This document shows, in pieces, positions 33,837-43,209 of a stretch of DNA of 64,000 nucleotides. A program made the position numbers and the translations under genes. Each line of letters starts with the position of its first letter. Position 1 is the stretch's first letter. The stretch is from CBDCNH01 sp965219015 (GTDB taxonomy: Bacteria > Pseudomonadota > Alphaproteobacteria > Rhodobacterales > Rhodobacteraceae): positions 558,001-622,000 of the forward strand of contig CBDCNH010000013.1 in NCBI GenBank assembly GCA_965219015.1, written 5' to 3'. The notes beneath the pieces were generated by a model, which saw only the letters and a program-made list of their open reading frames with translations, had not been told where the DNA came from and searched no databases.

Positions 33837-35459
33837 ATGACCAACTCCGAAACCCGTCCTCTCCTCCGCCGCTTGGCGAGGTCCGCGCGTGCGGGCCGCG
33901 TCGACCGGCGCGAGTTCCTTGCGCTCGCGTCCATTCTCGGCGCCTCCACGGCGACCGCCTACGGGCTGATCGGTGCGGCCGTTCCCGCGCTGGCGCAGGA
34001 TGTCGAGGGACAGCCCGGCGGCGTGCTCCGCGTCGGCCAGAAGGTGCTCGCGGTGAAGGACCCGCGAGCCTTTGACTGGCCGGAGATGGGCAACGTCGCG
34101 CGGCAGTTCTGCGAGCCGCTGGTGCGCTGGAAAACGGACTTCACCTTTGCGGGGATGCTGGTCGAGAGCTGGGAGGTGTCGGACGACGCCCGGACGTACA
34201 CGCTCAACGTCCGGCAGGGTGCGACGTGGAACAACGGCGATCCGTTCACCGCCGACGACGTGGTGTTCAACATCAAGCGCTGGGCCGACGGCTCGGTCGA
34301 GGGCAACTCGATGGCCGCGCGGCTCGTGTCGCTCACCGATCCCGCGACGGGGAAGATGCCGGACAACGCGGTCGAGAAGATCGACGACCATACCGTGCAG
34401 CTCAACCTCGGCGTGCCCGACATCTCGCTCATTCCGTCGTTCTCGGACTATCCGGCGCTCTGCGTGCATCAGTCCTTCTCGGGCGATCTGACGGCCTCGC
34501 CGATCGGCACCGGGCCGTTCGAGCTCGAGAGCGTCGAGATCGGCTCGAAGGCCACCGTGAAGAAGCGCGAGAGCGGCTGGTGGGGCGGCGAGGTCTACCT
34601 CGACGGCGTGGAGTTCATCGACTACGGCACCGACCCTTCGGCGACCGTGGCGGCCTTCGAGGCCGACGAGATCGATCTCGACGACGAGTCGATCGGCGAG
34701 TTCGTCGCGGTGCTCGACGGGCTCGGGCTCGTCAAGGAGGAGACCGTCTCGGGCGGCACGATGGTCACGCGGATGAACATGCAGGTGGAGCCCTTCACCG
34801 AAAAGGCGATCCGCAACGCGTTCCAGATGGCGACCGACAACGCGGTGCTCCTCGAGCTCGGCTACGCGGGCCTCGGCGTGCCGGCGGAGAACATGCACGT
34901 CGGGCCGATGCATCCCGACTACGCCGAACTCCCGAAGCAGCCGCATGACCCCGCGAAGGCGCTCGAGATGATCAAGGCGGCGGGCCACGGCGACACCGAG
35001 TTCGAGCTGATCTCGATCGACGAGGACTGGCTCAAGGTCACGGCGGACGCCGTCGCGGCGCAACTGCGCGATGCCGGCATCAACGTCAAGCGCACGCTGC
35101 TGCCGGGCTCGACGTTCTGGAACGACTGGACGAAGTACGCCTTCTCCAGCACGTCCTGGGGCGCGCGGCCGCTCGGGGTGCAGAACTATGCGCTGGCCTA
35201 CCGCTCGGGGGAGGCCTGGAACGAGAGCGGGCACAACGACCCGGCGTTCGACGGCAAGCTCGCCGAGGCGCTGGGCATCTTCGACGACGAGAAGCGCATC
35301 CCGCTGATGCAGGAGCTGGAGGCGATGCTGCAGGACAGCGGCGTCATCATCCAGCCGTACTGGCAGAGCCTCTTCGCGCACCACACCGACGCGGTGATGA
35401 ATTATCACAAGCACCAGGCGCGCGAGATGCACCTCGAGAAGGTCTGGCTCGACGCCTGA
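33837..35459 (+). CDS. Orphan peptide-type ABC binding protein with Tat signal
   Basis: Family 5 binding protein of 540 residues. The N-terminus carries a Tat signal, VDRREFLALASILGASTATA, with cleavage near VPALAQD. The mature protein has FAGMLVESWEVSDDARTYTLNV, GATWNNGDPFTADDVVFNIKRW and DPAKALEMIKAAGHGDTEFEL, which fit DppA-like binders of peptides, glycosides or opines. No permease or ATPase follows; the next gene is a GMC oxidoreductase. It may serve a transporter elsewhere, or its partners were lost with the neighbouring decayed genes. The ATG overlaps the end of the open frame of the Ldh remnant. Confidence 0.9.
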   Translation: MTNSETRPLLRRLARSARAGRVDRREFLALASILGASTATAYGLIGAAVPALAQDVEGQPGGVLRVGQKVLAVKDPRAFDWPEMGNVARQFCEPLVRWKTDFTFAGMLVESWEVSDDARTYTLNVRQGATWNNGDPFTADDVVFNIKRWADGSVEGNSMAARLVSLTDPATGKMPDNAVEKIDDHTVQLNLGVPDISLIPSFSDYPALCVHQSFSGDLTASPIGTGPFELESVEIGSKATVKKRESGWWGGEVYLDGVEFIDYGTDPSATVAAFEADEIDLDDESIGEFVAVLDGLGLVKEETVSGGTMVTRMNMQVEPFTEKAIRNAFQMATDNAVLLELGYAGLGVPAENMHVGPMHPDYAELPKQPHDPAKALEMIKAAGHGDTEFELISIDEDWLKVTADAVAAQLRDAGINVKRTLLPGSTFWNDWTKYAFSSTSWGARPLGVQNYALAYRSGEAWNESGHNDPAFDGKLAEALGIFDDEKRIPLMQELEAMLQDSGVIIQPYWQSLFAHHTDAVMNYHKHQAREMHLEKVWLDA

Positions 35460-35501
35460 TGGGCGCGGGCGCAAGCTGAAGCGTCGCTTGCCGGCGGGCG
35501 G

Positions 35502-35519
35502 GGCGGGGTTCGCCCCGCC
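35502..35519 (+). other. UUCG-loop hairpin after the orphan binding-protein gene
   Basis: GGCGGGG-TTCG-CCCCGCC: seven base pairs with a stable tetraloop, 43 bases after the stop and 32 bases before the GMC start. No T-run. It may protect or terminate the binding-protein mRNA, as at the other two binding-protein genes of similar layout. Confidence 0.6.
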
Positions 35520-35550
35520 ACAAGGCTCCGTGGCGTAAGCGGCGGCGGGA

Positions 35551-37164
35551 TTGCAGACCTTCGACTACATCATCGTCGGCGCGGGCTCCGCGGGGTGCGT
35601 CCTTGCGGAGCGTCTGTCGGCGAACGGGCGGCACAGCGTCCTCCTGCTCGAGGCGGGCGGCACCGACCGGCGGCTCTTCGTGCAGATGCCGCTCGGCTAC
35701 GGCAAGCTCTACCACGATCCGGCGGTGAACTGGCTCTACCGCACCGAGCCCGATCCGGGGCTCGGCGGGCAGCGCGACCACTGGCCGCGCGGCAAGGTCG
35801 TGGGCGGGTCGTCGTCGATCAACGCGATGGTCTGGATCCGCGGCCACCCGCAGGATTACCAGGACTGGGAAGCGGCGGGCAATCCGGGCTGGGGCTGGGC
35901 GGCGGTCGGCGCCGCCTTCCGCGAGATCGAGGCCGTCGAGGGCGGCGGGCCGGGCCGCGGCACGGACGGCCCGCTCCGCATCCTGCGCGACCGGCCCGAC
36001 CCGCCGCCGCTCCTGCCCGAGTTCCTCGCCGCGGCGGAGGCGGCGGGGCTGCCGCGCAACGCGGACTTCAACGGAGGCGACCAGGAGGGCGTCGGACCCT
36101 ACGAGCTGACGGTGCGCGGCGGGCGCCGGAACTCGGCCGCGCGCGCGTTCCTGCGCCCGGCGCTGCGGCGGCGCAACGTCACGCTGCGGACCCACGCGCA
36201 GGTCACGCGGGTGCTCTTCGACGGCCGGCGTGCCACCGGCGTGGCGTACCTCCACCGCGGCGCGTTGCACGAGGCGCGTGCGGGGCGCGAGGTGATCCTC
36301 GCGGGAGGGGCGATCAACACGCCGCAACTCCTGCAGCTTTCGGGGATCGGGCCGGCGGGGCTGCTCCGCGATCACGCAATCGAGGTGCGTCACGCCAACG
36401 ATCAGGTCGGCGCCAACCTCACCGATCATCAGGGGCTGAACTATACCTGGCGGATGCGGGTGCCGACGCTGAACGAGCGGCTCCGGCCGTGGTGGGGCAA
36501 GCTCGACGTGGGGCTGCGCTGGCTCCTCGCGCGGCGCGGGCCGCTCGCGCAGTCGATCAACCACGGCGGCGGGTTCTTCCGCAGCTCGCCCGACGAGCCG
36601 CGGCCGGACATGCAGCTCTACATGCAGGCGTTCTCGACGCTGATCCCGCGCGACGGCGAGCGGCCGGTGCTGACGCCGGACCCGTTCCCGGGGCTGTCGC
36701 TCGGGCTCTCGAACTGCCGGCCGACGAGCCGGGGGCACATCCGCATCGCGAGCGCCGATCCGCTGGCGCATCCGTGCATCACCGCTAACGCGCTTTCAAG
36801 TAACAGCGATATCGCGCGGATGCTGGCAGGGGTGAAGCTGCTGCGCCGGATCGCCGCCGAGGCGCCGCTGGCGGCTCTGGTCGCGGAGGAGCTGCGCCCC
36901 GGACCCGACTGCACCGGCGACGACGACCTGGTCGCCGACATACGCGCGCGGGCGGGGACGGTGTACCACCCGTGCTCGACCGCGCGGATGGGGCCAGACC
37001 CCGCGACCTCGGTGGTCGATGCGGCGCTGCGGGTGCATGGCATCGGCGGGCTGCGCGTCGCGGATGCCTCGGTGTTTCCGAACATCGTCTCGGGCAACAC
37101 CAACGCGGCGGCGATCATGGTCGGGTGGCAGGGTGCCGCGCTGATCCTGCGCGACGCGGGCTAG
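35551..37164 (+). CDS. GMC family FAD oxidoreductase (choline dehydrogenase-like)
   Basis: Flavin-dependent alcohol dehydrogenase of 537 residues from TTG 35551 (MQTFDYIIVGAGSAGCVLAE). FAD-binding GxGxxG at 10-15; GMC signature 1 in GKVVGGSSSINAMVWIRGHP; signature 2 in GGAINTPQLLQLSGIGP; catalytic His in TVYHPCSTARMGPD and the C-terminal VADASVFPNIVSGNTNAAAIM. It oxidises a primary alcohol, with choline, polyethylene-glycol or other alcohols as possible substrates. No ATG lies nearby upstream, so TTG is used with moderate certainty. Its stop shares the palindrome CTAG with the stop of the convergent kinase gene. Confidence 0.92.
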   Translation: MQTFDYIIVGAGSAGCVLAERLSANGRHSVLLLEAGGTDRRLFVQMPLGYGKLYHDPAVNWLYRTEPDPGLGGQRDHWPRGKVVGGSSSINAMVWIRGHPQDYQDWEAAGNPGWGWAAVGAAFREIEAVEGGGPGRGTDGPLRILRDRPDPPPLLPEFLAAAEAAGLPRNADFNGGDQEGVGPYELTVRGGRRNSAARAFLRPALRRRNVTLRTHAQVTRVLFDGRRATGVAYLHRGALHEARAGREVILAGGAINTPQLLQLSGIGPAGLLRDHAIEVRHANDQVGANLTDHQGLNYTWRMRVPTLNERLRPWWGKLDVGLRWLLARRGPLAQSINHGGGFFRSSPDEPRPDMQLYMQAFSTLIPRDGERPVLTPDPFPGLSLGLSNCRPTSRGHIRIASADPLAHPCITANALSSNSDIARMLAGVKLLRRIAAEAPLAALVAEELRPGPDCTGDDDLVADIRARAGTVYHPCSTARMGPDPATSVVDAALRVHGIGGLRVADASVFPNIVSGNTNAAAIMVGWQGAALILRDAG

Positions 37165-40100
37165 CTCCGCTTCACCGCGTCGCCGAGCGGCACCTCGATG
37201 CGGCAGAGGATGCCGTCGGGCTTGAACTCGAGCTCGACATCGCCTTCGAGCTCGGTCGCGATGCCGGTCTTGAGGAGCTTCGAGCCGAAGCCGCTGCGGT
37301 CGGGAGGCAGCACCGGCGGCCCGTCGATCTCGCGCCAGCGCAGCCGCAGCCAGCCGTCCTCGACCTCCCAGGTCACGGTCAGGCGGCCCTCCTGCTCCTT
37401 CAGCGCGCCGTACTTGACGGCGTTCGTGGCGAGCTCGTGAAGCGCCATCGCGAACGACACGGTCGCGCCCGGAGACAGCCGGACGCCCGGACCACGCACG
37501 CCGAGACGGGACTCGAGCGCATCGCCGGAGCCGAGGAACGGCTCGATGGTCATCGTGACCAGCCGGGCGAGGTCGGTCGCGTCCCAGGCGGTCTCGGTCA
37601 GGAGGACGTGCGCGTTCGTCAGCGCCTGGATGCGGTGCCGGAACGCGGTGACGAATTCGTCCATCGTGGCGCTGTGGCGGACGGTCTGGTTCATCACCGA
37701 GGCGACGATGGCCAGCATGTTCTTGACCCGGTGATTGAGCTCCTCGATCAGCAGCTTCTGGCTGCGGGCGAGGGCCATCTCGTCGGTGACGTCGCGCACG
37801 AGGCCGGTGCCGCGGCCGGCATCGCCGTTCCGCGGCGGCAGGACCGTGCCGGTGAGCTGGACGTGGCGGACCACGCCGGACGGCAGGACCACGCGATAGG
37901 CGACGTCGAACGGCGCGGACGCCGCCTCGGAGGCGCCGACATGCGCGGCCACCGCGTCGATGTCGTCGGGGTGGACGCGCGCCCGCCAGGCATCGAGCGT
38001 GATCTCGCCGTCGTCGAGCCCGAAGATTTCCCTGCCCCGCGCATCCCATTCGATCCTGCCGTCGCCCAGGTTCCAGGTGCCCCAGCCGAGCCGGGACGCG
38101 GCGGTCGACATCGCGAGGAGGTCGCGCGTCTCGCGCAGCGAGGTCTCGGCCTCGCGGCGCTGCGTGGTGTCGACGAAGCTGACGACGACACCGTCGATGC
38201 GGTCGTCGATGGTGCGGTAGGGGCGCATCCGCAGGAGGAGCCACCGGCCGTCGAGCGACCCCACCTCGCGCTCCCGCGGCACGAGATCGGTCAGCACGTC
38301 GCGCGCTTCGCTGGCGATCTCGGTGAACGCCTGCCCCTCGTCGTGCAGGCTGTGCGTGAAGTCCGTGATCGGGCGGCCCACGTCGCTCATGGTGATGTTG
38401 AAGACGCGCGTGACCTCCGGCGTGAAGAGCTTGATGCGGAGCTCTGCGTCGAGGAAGAGCGTGCCGATCTCGGTCGCGGCGACGAGGTTCTGCAGGTCGC
38501 TGTGCGCGGTCGAGATGCTCTCGAGCTTGGTCTTCAGCTCGGAGTTGACGGTCTGCAGCTCCTCGTTCATCGACTGCAGCTCTTCCTTCGAGGTCTCGAG
38601 CTCCTCGGAGGTGGAGCGATACTCCTCGTTGATCGACTGCAGCTCCTCGTTGGCGGCGCGCAGATCCTGGACCGCGGCCTCGTGGTCGCGGCGGCTGGTG
38701 CTGAGCCGGTGCTGGAGCGAGCGCAGCTCCTCGTAGACCTGCGTCGGCACCGTTGCGGGCGCGTCTTCCGCATCGTCGCGGTCCGACACGCGGCCGCTGT
38801 CGAGAAACATCACGAGCGCGCGGCGCTGCGCCGCGCGCTGCGTCGCGACCGGCAGGACGTGGACCGAGACATAGCGCCGCTCGGCGTCGAACTCGACCTC
38901 GATGCGGAGCGTCAGCGTCGGCTCGTCGTGGCCGAACGCCCGGTCGAGCGCGCTCTTGAGGTCGAGCCGCAGCTCGGGGCGCACCAGAGCGGTGAGGTCG
39001 GTCGAGAGCGTGCCCTTCGACGGCTGGATGAAGCGCCCGGCGGTCTCCGAAAGGTGCACGACGCGGAAGTCGTCGTCGACGATCGCGCTCGGCGGGCTCA
39101 GCGCCTCGAGCGCCGCGGCATGCGCTCCGGGCGCCGAGCGGTCGGGCTCCGCCGGGCGCGGCGGGGTCGTTTCGACGAAGGGCACGTGCGCGGGCACGTC
39201 GCCCCCGACCATGAGCGGCAGCCGGCGCGAGGCATGAGGCTTGATGGCGTAGATGCGGGCGTCCCGATCGACCGCGCGGAACAGCTCCGGCGTCAGGTCG
39301 ACGGTCTCCGCCGAGCCGAGGAACAGCATCCCGTGCGGATTGAGGGCGTAGTGGAACGTCGCGCAGATTTGCCGTTGCAAGGTCCGGTCGAGGTAGATCA
39401 GCAGGTTCCGGCAGGACACGAGGTCGAGCTTCAGGAACGGCGGGTCCTTCAGCGCGGAATGGGTCGCGAACAGCACCATCTCGCGCACGTCCTCGCGAAC
39501 GCGGTAATGCGTGCCCTCGTTGGAGAAGAACCGCGACAGGCGCTCGGCGGAGACGTCGGCCTCGATGGACAGCGGATAGCGGCCCTCGCGCCCGGTCGAC
39601 AGCGCGCCGTCGTCGAGGTCGGTCGCGAAGATCTGCACCCGCATTTCGAGGCGTCGGCGGGCCATCTCCTCGCGGAACAGGATCGCCAGGCTGTAGGCCT
39701 CCTCGCCGGTCGCGCAGCCCGGCACCCAGACGCGGATCTGCGCGGGCTCGGCCTCGTCGAGAAGCGGGCCGATGGCGTGCTCCACGAGCGCGTCGAACGA
39801 GGCGGGGTCGCGGAAGAACATCGTGACGGAGATCAGGAGGTCGCCGAAGAGCTCGTGCGCCTCCTCCGCGTTCGTCCGCATGTAGTCGGCGTAGTCGCCG
39901 AGGCTCTGCATCCGCGCGACCTGCATGCGCCGGAAGATGCGCCGCATGACGGTGGCGCGCTTGTAGTTGGTGAAGTCGTGCCCGGTGCGCGCGCGCAGGA
40001 AGCCGATGATGCTGCGGACGTGCCGCTCGGCGGTCTCGGCGTCGAGATCGCGGACGGCGAGCTTGCTGCGGACGATCTCGGCGATGCGGCCGGCCATGTC

Positions 40101-40694
40101 ATCGAGCGGCAGCACGAAGTCCGCCGCCCCGGTCGCGATGGCGCTGCGGGGCATCGTCGCGAACTCGGCGTCGAGCGGATCCTGCACCAGCACGACCCCG
40201 CCCGCGCCCTTGGCCGCGCGCACGCCGAGCGCGCCGTCGGGGCCTGCGCCGGTGAGGATGACCGCGATGCCGTCGCCGTGCCCGGCCGCGAGCGAGCGGA
40301 AGAAGATGTCGATCGGCGCGCGCTGGCCGCGCGGCTCCGAGAAGGGCTGCGCGGACACCGAGTCGTCCGAGACGACGAGCTCGCGGTCGGGCGCGATGAC
40401 GTAGATCGTGTCGGGCTCGAGCGGCAGGCTCTGGCTCACCTCGCGCACCGGCATCGGCGTGGTCTGCGCGAGGATCTCGGTCATGTGGCTGCGGTACGTC
40501 GGATCGAGGTGCAGGATCACGACGTAGGCGAGCCCGAGCTTCGGGTCGACGCGCTCGAAGAACCGCTGCAACGCCGTGACGCCGCCCGCGGACGCGCCCA
40601 CGCCGCAGACCGGCACCCTCGGCACCGCGGCGCCGGCGGACGCTCCCTGGCCGAGCGGACCGGGTCGCGCCGGTTCGTCGTCGGCGCTTGGCAT
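37161..40694 (-). CDS. CheB-CheR-PAS-HWE hybrid signalling kinase
   Basis: Giant cytosolic protein of about 1,177 residues. Order: CheB methylesterase (about 20-205; catalytic GASAGG Ser, His in VILHLDPTY, Asp in LTGAGPDGALG) without its receiver; CheR methyltransferase (about 210-490; VWVPGCATGEEAYS, CRNLLIYLD); a PAS-like region (about 535-640); a coiled coil (about 650-730; NEELQSINEEYRSTSEELET); two PAS domains; and a C-terminal HWE kinase with His in LLIEELNHRVKNMLAIVAS, Asn in ALHELATNAVKYGAL and the W-x-E motif LRWREIDGP. The start at 40694 is favoured over 40709 because AGGAAAA precedes it. No transmembrane segment. A likely partner is PhyR or another orphan regulator. Confidence 0.93.
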   Translation of the reverse strand: MPSADDEPARPGPLGQGASAGAAVPRVPVCGVGASAGGVTALQRFFERVDPKLGLAYVVILHLDPTYRSHMTEILAQTTPMPVREVSQSLPLEPDTIYVIAPDRELVVSDDSVSAQPFSEPRGQRAPIDIFFRSLAAGHGDGIAVILTGAGPDGALGVRAAKGAGGVVLVQDPLDAEFATMPRSAIATGAADFVLPLDDMAGRIAEIVRSKLAVRDLDAETAERHVRSIIGFLRARTGHDFTNYKRATVMRRIFRRMQVARMQSLGDYADYMRTNAEEAHELFGDLLISVTMFFRDPASFDALVEHAIGPLLDEAEPAQIRVWVPGCATGEEAYSLAILFREEMARRRLEMRVQIFATDLDDGALSTGREGRYPLSIEADVSAERLSRFFSNEGTHYRVREDVREMVLFATHSALKDPPFLKLDLVSCRNLLIYLDRTLQRQICATFHYALNPHGMLFLGSAETVDLTPELFRAVDRDARIYAIKPHASRRLPLMVGGDVPAHVPFVETTPPRPAEPDRSAPGAHAAALEALSPPSAIVDDDFRVVHLSETAGRFIQPSKGTLSTDLTALVRPELRLDLKSALDRAFGHDEPTLTLRIEVEFDAERRYVSVHVLPVATQRAAQRRALVMFLDSGRVSDRDDAEDAPATVPTQVYEELRSLQHRLSTSRRDHEAAVQDLRAANEELQSINEEYRSTSEELETSKEELQSMNEELQTVNSELKTKLESISTAHSDLQNLVAATEIGTLFLDAELRIKLFTPEVTRVFNITMSDVGRPITDFTHSLHDEGQAFTEIASEARDVLTDLVPREREVGSLDGRWLLLRMRPYRTIDDRIDGVVVSFVDTTQRREAETSLRETRDLLAMSTAASRLGWGTWNLGDGRIEWDARGREIFGLDDGEITLDAWRARVHPDDIDAVAAHVGASEAASAPFDVAYRVVLPSGVVRHVQLTGTVLPPRNGDAGRGTGLVRDVTDEMALARSQKLLIEELNHRVKNMLAIVASVMNQTVRHSATMDEFVTAFRHRIQALTNAHVLLTETAWDATDLARLVTMTIEPFLGSGDALESRLGVRGPGVRLSPGATVSFAMALHELATNAVKYGALKEQEGRLTVTWEVEDGWLRLRWREIDGPPVLPPDRSGFGSKLLKTGIATELEGDVELEFKPDGILCRIEVPLGDAVKRS

Positions 40695-40884
40695 GACGTT
40701 TTCCTGCATTTCCCCGGCGTGAGCCTACCTCAGGTTCGCGTACCGCTCAATGTCGGATACCGCACCGAGGGTTTCCGGCAGCGGGTCGCCTCGGGCCGAA
40801 GGACGGCATGCCGCATGGCGGAACTTGCCGACCAGCGAGAGCATTGGCAGCCAATGCGCCGGGTTCGGCGCGGGAGAGCGCCAC

Positions 40885-43209
40885 ATGTCCGACCCTGACG
40901 CCACGCCCGACGGTGCCACGCCCGACGATGCCACCCCCGACACGGACACCTCGCCGGACGGCGGGACACCCGAATACGGTGGCGCGGCCGGCGGCTGGGG
41001 CTCGGTCCGGGGCATCGGGCGCATCCTCGCACAGGAACGCCCCGCCCCTGGCGCCCTCGAGACGCTCTACCGCCAGAACAAGCCCGGCGGTCACATGTGC
41101 ACCTCGTGCGCCTGGGCGAAGCCCGCGAAGCCGCACCGCTTCGAGTTCTGCGAGAACGGCGCCAAGGCGACGCTGTGGGATCTGACGACGCGGCGCTGCG
41201 GGCCCGCGTTCTTCGCCGAGCACACGGTGAGCGAGCTTGCCGGCTGGCCGGATTTCGACCTCGAGCAGACGGGCCGGCTGACGCATCCGATGCGCTACGA
41301 CGCGAGCGCGGATCGCTACGTCGAGACCGGCTGGGACGAGGCCTTCGCCGCGATTGGCGCGGAGCTGAAGGCGCTCGATCCGAAGTCGGTGGTGTTCTAC
41401 ACCTCGGGGCGTGCGGCGCTCGAGACCTCCTATCTCTTCGCGCTCTTCGCCCGGCTCTACGGGCACAACAACCTCCCCGACAGCTCCAACATGTGCCACG
41501 AGACCACCTCCGTGGCGCTCAAGGCCGCCATCGGCTCGCCCGTCGGCACCTGCGTGCTCGACGACTTCGAGCTCTGCGACCTCATCCTCTTCTTCGGCCA
41601 GAACACCGGCAGCAACTCGCCGCGGTTCCTCCGCCCGCTGCAGGAGGCGGTGAAGCGCGGCTGCCGCATCGCGACGTTCAACCCGGTCCGCGAGAAGGGG
41701 CTCATCGCCTTCACCGATCCGCAGAGCCCGTTCGAGATGCTCACGGGGGCGAGCACGGAGATCTCGCACGACTATCTTCAGGTCCGCCCGGGCGGCGACA
41801 TCGCGGCGCTCGCGGGGCTCTGCAAGCATGTCCTCGAGGCGGAGGCCCGGCACGGCGGCGTTCTCGACCGCGCGTTCATCGACGCGCACACCGACGGGTT
41901 CGACGCCTTCGCGGCGGAGATGGACGCCCGCGACTGGCCGGGGATCGTCGCGGCATCGGGGCTGTCGGAAGCGGCGCTGCGCGGCGTCGGCGACCTCTAC
42001 ATCGCCGCGAAGAACGTCATCGGCATCTACGGGATGGGGCTGACGCAGCACGTCCACGGTTCCCAGAGCCTCGAGATGCTGACGAACCTCTTGATGCTGC
42101 GCGGCAACCTCGGGCGGCCGGGAGCGGGGATTTCGCCGGTGCGGGGGCACTCGAACGTGCAGGGCCAGCGGACCGTCGGCATCTCGGAGAAGCCGGAGCT
42201 GGTGCCGCTCGACCGCATCGCCGCACTGTTCGGCTTCGAGCCGCCGCGCGAGACGGGCATGACGACGGTGGAGGTCGTCCAGGGCCTCCTCGACGATCGG
42301 GTGAAGGGCTTCGTGAGCCTCGGCGGCAATTTCGCGCGCGCGATCCCGGACCAGGGCCGGTCGGACGGCGCATGGAAGCGGCTCGGCCTCAACGTGCAGA
42401 TCGCGACGAAGCTCAATCGGTCGCATCTTCTCGTCGGCCCGAAGGCGTGGCTGCTGCCGTGCCTCGTGCGCGCCGAGGAGGACATGCAGGCGAGCGGGCC
42501 GCAATGGGTGTCGATGGAGGATTCGCTCAGCCACGTCCATGCGTCGCGGGGCAAGCGGACGCCCGCGAGCCCGCAGCTTCGCTCCGAGGTGGCGATCGTG
42601 GCGGGGATCGCCGCGGCGACGCTCGAGCCCAATCCGCGCGTCGCCTGGGAGGGATGGACCGGCGACTACACGCGGGTCCGCGGCCTGATCGCGCAGACCT
42701 ACCCCGACGAGTTCCACGACATGGACACGCGGATGCACGAGGCGGGCGGCTTCTACCGCGGCAATGCGGTGCGCGACCGGGTCTGGAAGACCGATACGGG
42801 CCGCGCGCATTTTACCGCTCCTACGGTCCGGATGGCGCTCGGGCAGGAGCCTGGGGGCGACGTGTTCACGCTGGTGACGCTGCGGTCGAACGACCAGTTC
42901 AACACGACCATCTACGGCCATTCGGATCGCCTGCGCGGGCTGTCGGGATCGCGCGACATCGTGCTCGTGAGCCCGGCCGAGATGGGCCGCATCGGCGTGA
43001 CCGAAGGCCAGCGGGTGACGCTCGTGTCGAGCGTCGACGACGGCCACGACCGCCGCGTGATGGGGCTCCGGGTGGTCGGCTACGATCTGCCGGCAGGATG
43101 CGTCGCGGCCTACTACCCCGAGGCCAATCCGCTGGTGCCGCTCGACTACCACGACGTCGCCTCGAAGACGCCCGCCTACAAGGGCGCGCCGGTGCGGATC
43201 GAGGTCTGA
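40885..43209 (+). CDS. YdeP/FdhF-type molybdopterin oxidoreductase
   Basis: Mo-bisMGD enzyme of 774 residues, resembling YdeP and the alpha subunit of formate dehydrogenase. After an unusual acidic N-terminus (DATPDGATPDDATPDTDTSP) it shows HMCTSCAWAKPAKPHRFEFC, then SSNMCHETTSVALKAAIGSP with the Cys at the Mo-ligand position (Sec in FdhF), LILFFGQNTGSNSPRFLRPL, NLLMLRGNLGRPGAGISPVRGHSNVQG and the C-terminal MGD-binding RSNDQFNTTIYGHSDRLRGL. No twin-Arg signal is seen, so it is cytosolic. YdeP is linked to acid resistance; the true substrate is unknown. The stop overlaps cyoA; ribosome site GGGAGAG precedes ATG 40885. Confidence 0.88.
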   Translation: MSDPDATPDGATPDDATPDTDTSPDGGTPEYGGAAGGWGSVRGIGRILAQERPAPGALETLYRQNKPGGHMCTSCAWAKPAKPHRFEFCENGAKATLWDLTTRRCGPAFFAEHTVSELAGWPDFDLEQTGRLTHPMRYDASADRYVETGWDEAFAAIGAELKALDPKSVVFYTSGRAALETSYLFALFARLYGHNNLPDSSNMCHETTSVALKAAIGSPVGTCVLDDFELCDLILFFGQNTGSNSPRFLRPLQEAVKRGCRIATFNPVREKGLIAFTDPQSPFEMLTGASTEISHDYLQVRPGGDIAALAGLCKHVLEAEARHGGVLDRAFIDAHTDGFDAFAAEMDARDWPGIVAASGLSEAALRGVGDLYIAAKNVIGIYGMGLTQHVHGSQSLEMLTNLLMLRGNLGRPGAGISPVRGHSNVQGQRTVGISEKPELVPLDRIAALFGFEPPRETGMTTVEVVQGLLDDRVKGFVSLGGNFARAIPDQGRSDGAWKRLGLNVQIATKLNRSHLLVGPKAWLLPCLVRAEEDMQASGPQWVSMEDSLSHVHASRGKRTPASPQLRSEVAIVAGIAAATLEPNPRVAWEGWTGDYTRVRGLIAQTYPDEFHDMDTRMHEAGGFYRGNAVRDRVWKTDTGRAHFTAPTVRMALGQEPGGDVFTLVTLRSNDQFNTTIYGHSDRLRGLSGSRDIVLVSPAEMGRIGVTEGQRVTLVSSVDDGHDRRVMGLRVVGYDLPAGCVAAYYPEANPLVPLDYHDVASKTPAYKGAPVRIEV

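Noticed and set aside
36972..40898. A 1,308-codon open frame on the + strand opposite the CheB-CheR kinase gene
   Set aside because: It is the complement of a clearly coding sequence; the product is Arg/His/Glu-rich low-complexity sequence without domains, an effect of high GC in the third codon position.
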